A stretch of DNA of 64,000 nucleotides from Acanthaster planci (Eukaryota > Echinodermata > Asteroidea > Valvatida > Acanthasteridae). Position 1 is the first letter of the stretch. Every line of letters starts with the position of its first letter. The DNA is taken from contig NW_019091567.1 in assembly GCF_001949145.1 (NCBI RefSeq), positions 207,559 to 271,558 of the forward strand, read 5' to 3'. The translations under genes and the position numbers were made by a program. Below, one piece after another: positions 62,001 through 64,000 of the stretch. The notes under the pieces were generated by a model, which saw nothing but the letters and a program-made list of their open reading frames with translations, was not told the origin of the DNA and did no database searches.

Positions 62001-64000
62001 TGATGACGTATTATTTGGAAAGTGTCTATTAATTGTGACTTGCCATTTGGAATATTAATTTTCAAATGATTAAATGCTTTCTCCAATGATTAACACCTTC
62101 GTGTGATCACTCTTTTCAAAATGTTATTTGAACTATTTCTTGCCGGGTGCTTTTAAAAATTCAGTGCCTACATACGGGCAGTTTTTCAATATCTTTGTTT
62201 TTCAAAAATCTTCAAAAATTCTTTTTTTCCTGAACGCCTAAGCCCCATAGAGTGTTTGTCAGGTGGCTACTCTAATCAGACAGACAAAATCTATTGATGC
62301 CAGAGTATTGCAGCCAGGCCTGCCGCCTTGTGAAAAGAGCCCAGATTTCGCAGTGTTACTTAAGTTTCTTTTGTTCCCGAAACTGGCACAGTGCGCTACT
62401 GGCATCTTTTCAATTCGGGCCAGATTAGCGTGCAGCGGTATTGTATCGCTCTCACTGGAGCGCTTTTGTTCCCGGTGGTAATCCGCTTGCGCTGAATGTC
62501 ATAAACAGTGGTATTATCTTTCAAACAAAGACGGATTTCCTGCACTATTGACAAATGAAAACATGTTGGCAATTTCCAACAGCTGTGTCTTTTGTTCCGA
62601 GTATGGTCTTTTGTTACAAGGCCCAAGCTCTTTTGTCTGATTTCGAACAAAAGATTTATTCGCCTGGGAGCAGCTTGATCGATTGGGCGCTTTATAAATG
62701 TCAGTTATTATTATTATTATTATTACAAATCTCCCATCTTTGATATGGTTTTGATGATTAGCACTGAAACGTTGAAAAAAAGACGAAAGGGGAAGAATTG
62801 ATCTGAAAGACAAGTCTTCAAGTTTTACTAAATCACATCTGCTTTGTCTTTTGGGATTGAAACATCACCACTGCCTCATTATTGACTGCAGTTTTACTTG
62901 CTTCATCCCAGTTGAAGTCGACGAACCTGACGTGGGGGGAACTGACACTCCCGAGGAGGCAGAGGAAGAGGACATCGCTGTGGTGTTCACTGGCAAACCT
63001 TTCACCCGCTGTGGCTACCTGAAGGGGCTGCAGTACCGCCCCTTCAATGGGGAGTCCTTCATGATGGCTGTCCTGCGCAAGACCGACCCCGACAACCCTG
63101 ACGCCGACAAAACCTTCAAGCTCATTGGAAGTGCCTATGTGACTACGACCGGCAATGACAGGGTGCGATGACCCCTCTGGTTTTTATATCTGATCATGAC
63201 AACCCTTGTTGGAGATACCTTTGCATCTGTCACTGCATGCATTCCTAGTCCAGTAAACCTGCATTTTCTGAAGGGCTAGGCCAAAATGGAAAGCAGAACA
63301 ACAGAACATAAAAAGGGCTGTCATGCCCCAAACCTCTTCCTCTAACAAAGTCCCAAGCCGCCGGATATTTATGCCAAGATGACCCCAGAAAATTTTTAAA
63401 TTGGCCACTCAGTTTTGAAGGATAAACTAGAATGCCTGCTACAATAACCTGTTCATTGGATCAGTCATTGCCGCTGTTGGGAAAATTCAAAACTTCTCAG
63501 AGTTTAAACAATTTGGGCATGCGTGAGGTTTGGAAGTGTTGGCTTTTTTGACAGGGTAAACTCTACATATTCTAAAATACAGTGCCCTCTGTAGATTCTC
63601 ACTGTCTTGGAATGTGACAGGCGTCAGAAACAATTATTGGCACATCTATCGGGGTACAAAAAAAATGCGTAGTCTTTCTTTGGTTCCCGAGTTGTTCCCG
63701 ATTTTGGAGATGCTCCCGAATGCTAATCAGATGAAAGATTGGTGTAGTAATCCCTTATGGATATTTTGTCTTGGCTCACAGTTGCAGCGCTTTGAGGTCG
63801 CAGGAGAAAACGAGCGCATCCCCGTCCGCAGGGGCGACCTCCTGTGCCTGATCTTCCAGAAGCTGGCCATTGGCTACTCCCCGGGCGACAAACCCGCCGC
63901 AGATGTTCTGACCACCTCCCTAGGGCTGGATGAGTACAGGGCCATCATGCTGAACAGTGAAATCACCTTCACCAATTCGTTAAGGAGGCGGTACAACGGG
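41631..64000 (+). CDS. Large secreted multidomain (footprint/adhesive- or mucin-like) protein, 25 exons, 3'-incomplete
   Basis: Exons: 41631-41697, 41905-42021, 42595-42767, 44072-44210, 46861-47031, 48207-48236, 48523-48684, 49249-49357, 50025-50188, 50848-51098, 51893-52055, 52963-53083, 53728-53818, 53970-54077, 54362-54523, 54916-55069, 55299-55505, 56789-56988, 57632-57809, 58525-58986, 59566-59592, 60603-60940, 61813-61951, 62912-63162, 63782-64000+. They total 4203 nt, 1401 codons open to the window end. All junctions are GT-AG and phase-matched. Order: signal peptide (1-20), fibrinogen-like (28-223), PF12248 (233-377), SUEL lectin (382-466), EGF (480-513), VWD (516-676), C8 (677-796), TIL and Cys-rich (797-922), unnamed A (923-1076), F5/8C (1086-1244), unnamed B (1245-1401+). 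VWD, C8, TIL, EGF, galactose lectin and discoidin together recall the sea-star footprint protein class and hemocytin/mucin-like proteins. It is inferred to be exported and disulfide-linked. The true end lies outside the window. Confidence 0.88.
43316..43770 (+). pseudogene. 5'-truncated LINE reverse-transcriptase C-terminal fragment in intron 3 of the mosaic gene
   Basis: The + strand reads ERRSARFVCKD, then ITELGWESLESRRAISRLTL, LFKFIHYTIAI, a stop at 43625-43627, and FLPRTIVEWNLLP soon after. This is the familiar C-terminal end of CR1/L2/RTE-like retrotransposon ORF2 (RAARFV, LGW-SLE-RR---RL-MFYKI, F-PRTI--WN-LP). The stop and lack of upstream catalytic motifs show it is dead. It sits in sense orientation between exons 3 and 4. 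Confidence 0.8.
44690..44756. repeat. Hairpin with tRNA T-arm-like sequence on both strands
   Basis: AAACTTACTTGGGTGGGACT and its inverted copy AGTCCCACCCGATAAGTTT flank CGAACCCACGACCCCCTGCT. Read on the - strand the inner part gives GTGGGTTCGAGTCCCACCC, a good T-arm/box-B sequence; the + strand arm also reads GGGTCGAGTCCCACCC. It is probably a remnant of a tRNA-derived element rather than a tRNA gene, because no acceptor or D arm is found. Confidence 0.6.
45404..45545 (+). repeat. Exact 17-bp direct repeat pair
   Basis: TTTGGAGCGTCGAAACG occurs at 45404-45420 and again at 45529-45545, 125 bp apart. The sequence between them holds related GACCTAGACCTAGCTCTAG and GGCTAGGTCTA patches. It may be the scar of a small tandem duplication. 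Confidence 0.6.
46268..46420. repeat. Foldback MITE in mosaic gene intron 4
   Basis: Arms ATAGAGGGGCTGCATGGAGC..CTCACAGAGA and TCTCTGTGAGGGAGCTCCATG..CCCCTCTAT are inverted copies of about 33 bp. The element is 153 bp and non-coding. No clear target-site duplication. Confidence 0.75.
47032..48206 (+). other. Intron 5 of the mosaic gene
   Basis: 1.17 kb separating the fibrinogen-like block from the 30-nt linker exon. At about 47649-47693 a CCCCCGATTTCAATAGGATT block and CATACACCC resemble 52436-52470 (CTCCGATTTCAATATGATTT, CATTCACCC) in intron 11, so both are pieces of one dispersed repeat. No coding exon seen. Confidence 0.5.
48523..50188 (+). CDS. Mosaic protein, exons 7-9: farnesoic-acid-O-methyltransferase-type domain (PF12248-like)
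   Basis: Residues about 233-377. Diagnostic stretches are FEVAANNDVFLGFSE, NIAGWGNSRTVFR, NEMRGFWVEWCDGCFRLGR and RYVAFTTGYGSTGKFKF. These match the conserved spine (A-ND--I-LS, I-GGWGN--S-IR, E-RGFWI-W--G-I-VG, Y-GFSTGWGSTG) of the family named after crustacean farnesoic acid O-methyltransferase. In secreted mosaics it is a non-enzymatic beta-rich module as far as I know. The block is bounded by phase-1 introns on both sides. Confidence 0.85.
48740..48912. repeat. Foldback repeat (family Q), copy 1, mosaic gene intron 7
   Basis: The left end GTCATAGTTGACCCTATCAC and inverted right end GTGATAGACTCGACTATGAC bound 173 bp. The interior includes TTGAAATGAACTGGGACAG and CGCCCTGTCACTTATAACAG. A copy in opposite orientation sits at about 53493-53650. 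Confidence 0.65.
50848..51098 (+). CDS. Mosaic protein, exon 10: SUEL-type galactose/rhamnose-binding lectin domain
   Basis: Residues about 382-466, finishing in the first codons of exon 11 (VIYQC). Features of the family are TCEMESTHINC at the start, INIIDANYGRTSRDIC, CHGEHECHLAVNNGAFGDPC, and a closing Lys-Tyr-Leu then Y-x-C. The cysteines expected for the SUEL fold are visible, as is the YGR motif tied to carbohydrate contact in rhamnose-binding lectins. Ligand choice (galactose or rhamnose) cannot be read out. SUEL lectins occur in sea-urchin eggs, echinoderm secretions and latrophilins. Confidence 0.9.
51228..51431. repeat. MITE with perfect 18-bp ends and an inner hairpin, mosaic gene intron 10
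   Basis: AAGGCGCCTTTCCATATG at the left and CATATGGAAAGGCGCCTT at the right are exact inverted repeats, 204 bp apart end to end. Inside, CCGTCAAAATTGCT and AGCAATTTTGACGG form a perfect 14-bp stem with a 5-nt loop. No coding capacity. Confidence 0.85.
51563..51815 (+). repeat. Imperfect tandem duplication, about 150-bp unit
   Basis: ACTGGTACCCATTTGT, GGCAAGTT-AGGTAAAG, CCTTGCTTAAGGAC and CAACCCTTGACCC-type blocks occur in the same order starting at 51563 and again at 51713. GCCTTGCTTAAGGACACAG resembles a motif common in dispersed repeats of marine animals. It fills the region just before exon 11. Confidence 0.65.
51893..52055 (+). CDS. Mosaic protein, exon 11: EGF-like domain
   Basis: Exon 11 closes the lectin domain, then encodes an EGF module with six cysteines from C480 to C513: C-LDHQ-C-NPRGGE-C, then RCACRAGFHGTHCEK. 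There is no D-x-N/D-E/Q start, so it is probably not calcium-binding. It ends in phase 1, so lectin plus EGF form a shuffled 1-1 unit with exon 10. Confidence 0.88.
52963..54523 (+). CDS. Mosaic protein, exons 12-15: von Willebrand factor type D domain with GDPH and CGLCG motifs
   Basis: Residues about 516-676. It opens CRAWGDPHYTQFSGRSFNYQ, then GKCKYILAKPC, passes through the beta-rich VMIGKTELFLLQNNQVLI and IDLDGKYVVVN region, and ends KDMYSENMCGLCGSLKPHKDG. GDPH (524-527; bases 52986-52997) is the motif at which several mucin VWD domains split between Asp and Pro. CGLCG (655-659) is the vicinal-cysteine motif linked to disulfide-mediated assembly in von Willebrand factor. Both are intact. 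Confidence 0.92.
53493..53650. repeat. Foldback repeat (family Q), copy 2, mosaic gene intron 12
   Basis: It contains a perfect 14-bp hairpin TGAACGGTGACAAA / TTTGTCACCGTTCA with a 7-nt loop. On the - strand it reads GTTGAAATGAACGGTGACAA, then CACCCTGCTACTTGTGACCG, lining up with copy 1 at 48740. Outer GACTCCTTGACAAGTTC and GTCACAAG inverted matches extend the fold. Confidence 0.6.
54916..55505 (+). CDS. Mosaic protein, exons 16-17: C8 domain
   Basis: After the linker FGDSWTANPFECPSCDNC come the C8 cysteines: DLDYCNEDEK, EAACEPIRNAKGVF, MYRTCIYDLCSRKD, KLRCNMMTEYANR and VLDCPFDCP. The RTCIYDLC core is typical. C8 follows VWD in VWF, mucins, otogelin, zonadhesin and hemocytin, as here. The exon pair is phase 0 at its left edge and phase 1 at its right. 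Confidence 0.88.
55506..56788 (+). other. Intron 17 of the mosaic gene
   Basis: 1.28 kb, no exon seen. At 55817-55856 alternating CG runs (CGCGCGCG) flank GACATG/CATGTT and can pair as a hairpin. From about 56240 to 56670 the sequence is rich in ACTTGA and GACTCAAGT/GACTCG motifs, looking like a decayed repeat related to the foldback at 53493. Confidence 0.5.
56789..57809 (+). CDS. Mosaic protein, exons 18-19: TIL domain and Cys-rich VWC/TIL-E-like tail
   Basis: Exon 18 reads FDCPQGSTYTICASACQPTC, then CQLSCVEGCDLPAGYVMENG and ENKCGCRYGDKYY, a clear trypsin-inhibitor-like Cys-rich domain. Exon 19 adds DCTLSCTCESGG, CTAVSCSEHASCC and GCHCDANYVGVGTSRC, resembling the C-terminal extension after TIL in zonadhesin- and Fc-gamma-BP-like proteins, with an EGF-like ending. 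Both outer introns are phase 1. Confidence 0.82.
57060..57216. repeat. Palindromic MITE, copy 4 (family P), mosaic gene intron 18
   Basis: It opens ACACGGGTGATTCACAATAG and CCACCAAGAGTTTC, with GTTGGCCAATCACAGTGC, the GTTGACC and GTCGACAG inner pair, and a right arm CGGCCAATGCGTTTCAAAG. The outermost part of the right arm is lost, so this copy is truncated. It begins 71 bp after exon 18. Confidence 0.8.
58525..58986 (+). CDS. Mosaic protein, exon 20: unnamed repeated extracellular domain, copy A
   Basis: A single 462-nt phase 1-1 exon encodes residues 923-1076. I cannot name the domain. Landmarks are CEGYIRSFTIKRH, VTLIVWRR, KFVIVGSARLSI, KIPVRVGDYIGFM and a final VQFQPM-SRAYSINVFLE. The alternating hydrophobic pattern suggests an all-beta sandwich. 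It aligns with copy B at 62912-64000: CEGYI/CGYLK, VWRR/VLRK, FVIVGSA/FKLIGSA and IPVRVGD/IPVRRGD. Similar CDGY...VWRP...LVG...I-V--GD--GF repeats exist, as I recall, in other invertebrate secreted proteins. Confidence 0.8.
59566..59592 (+). CDS. Mosaic protein, exon 21: 27-nt microexon
   Basis: CACAG acceptor and GTAAGT donor enclose 27 nt encoding SSEGHRVEA in phase 1-1. It links unnamed domain A to the F5/8C domain. Because it is symmetric it could be skipped without shifting the frame, so alternative splicing is possible. The splice sites are good, but so short an exon needs transcript support. Confidence 0.6.
60603..61951 (+). CDS. Mosaic protein, exons 22-23: F5/8 type C (discoidin) domain
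   Basis: Residues about 1086-1244: LGVQSREISDSAMTASSS, then HRGRLDN, GACSWTAGSYDTDQWLQVDL, VIGVVTQG, KQFNVQYSHDGQNF and RFIRFRPLLWKRAISMRVDV. These correspond to the LG-ESG-I-D--ITASS, WIQVDLG, V-GV-TQG, Y-V-YS-DG--W and RYIR--P--W---I-LR-E--G spine of discoidin domains. The opening cysteine of the family is replaced by Phe at the exon junction (T|TC), while NCRCQ in exon 23 adds cysteines. Usual ligands are glycans, collagen or lipid. Confidence 0.9.
61542..61648. repeat. Foldback repeat with GGCAGCCATCTT ends, mosaic gene intron 22
   Basis: GGCAGCCATCTT..GGTCAGTG and CACTGACTGACAAGATGGCTG are inverted over about 107 bp. A related GGGCAGCCATCTTGC with nearby AGGCCTCTATCTCG occurs at about 20845-20875 in TMEM181 intron 5, so this is a dispersed family. 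Confidence 0.65.
62677..62727 (+). repeat. SINE-type 3' tail
   Basis: GGGCGCTTTATAAATGTCAG is followed by a (TTA)n tract of about eight units. This is the usual 3' end of the tRNA-derived SINEs seen here (compare 29830-29868). I could not identify the matching head upstream, so it may be truncated. Confidence 0.55.
62912..64000 (+). CDS. Mosaic protein, exons 24-25: unnamed repeated domain, copy B (truncated by the window end)
   Basis: It opens with the acidic linker VDEPDVGGTDTPEEAEEED, then FTRCGYLKGLQYRPF, MAVLRKTDPDNPDADKTFKL, IGSAYVTTT, and in exon 25 IPVRRGDLLCLIFQK and ADVLTTSLGLDEYRAIMLN. It is a divergent second copy of exon 20, with an inserted loop and a phase-0 intron in the middle that copy A lacks. 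The frame is open to base 64000 with no donor recognised before the edge. Confidence 0.8.

Overview
This is a eukaryotic, intron-rich, AT-leaning genomic window with one assembly gap (882 N, 16363-17244). Three protein-coding genes lie on the + strand. I rebuilt them exon by exon: splice phases match at every junction and the summed coding lengths are multiples of three. The third gene is cut by the right edge. Gene content, the many TACATGTA-type palindromes and the dense MITE/SINE load fit an echinoderm. A sea star is my best guess because gene 3 resembles the sea-star adhesive (footprint) protein class. This taxonomic call is inference, not proof.

Layout. (1) 51-4416: a HUNK-like AMPK-related protein kinase, 7 exons, 777 aa, with a poly(A) signal at 4520. 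(2) 4417-7814: intergenic, with no gene seen. (3) 7815-31396: TMEM181, 16 coding exons, 517 aa, a GOST/Wntless-like seven-helix membrane protein, poly(A) signal at 31521. Its introns hold most of the repeats in the left half, and intron 13 has the termini and branch site of a minor-spliceosome AT-AC intron. (4) 31397-41515: a roughly 10 kb intergenic block, mostly non-coding, with several foldback elements, including two inverted copies of a 410-450 bp terminal-inverted-repeat element. (5) 41516-64000+: a TATA box, then 25 exons encoding at least 1401 aa of a large secreted mosaic protein.

Mosaic protein. The order is signal peptide, contactin-associated-protein-type fibrinogen-like region, farnesoic-acid-methyltransferase-type (PF12248) domain, SUEL-type galactose-binding lectin, EGF, VWD with GDPH and CGLCG motifs, C8, TIL plus a Cys-rich tail, unnamed domain copy A, F5/8 type C (discoidin), unnamed domain copy B, then the window ends. 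Most domain boundaries coincide with phase-1 introns, the signature of exon shuffling. The architecture suggests an extracellular adhesive, mucus or matrix protein that binds glycans and crosslinks through disulfides.

The three genes have no obvious functional link. The best candidates for something under-described are the mosaic protein and its duplicated unnamed domain, the AT-AC intron in TMEM181, a telomere-repeat-ended hairpin in TMEM181 intron 9, and several MITE families shared between loci in the window.
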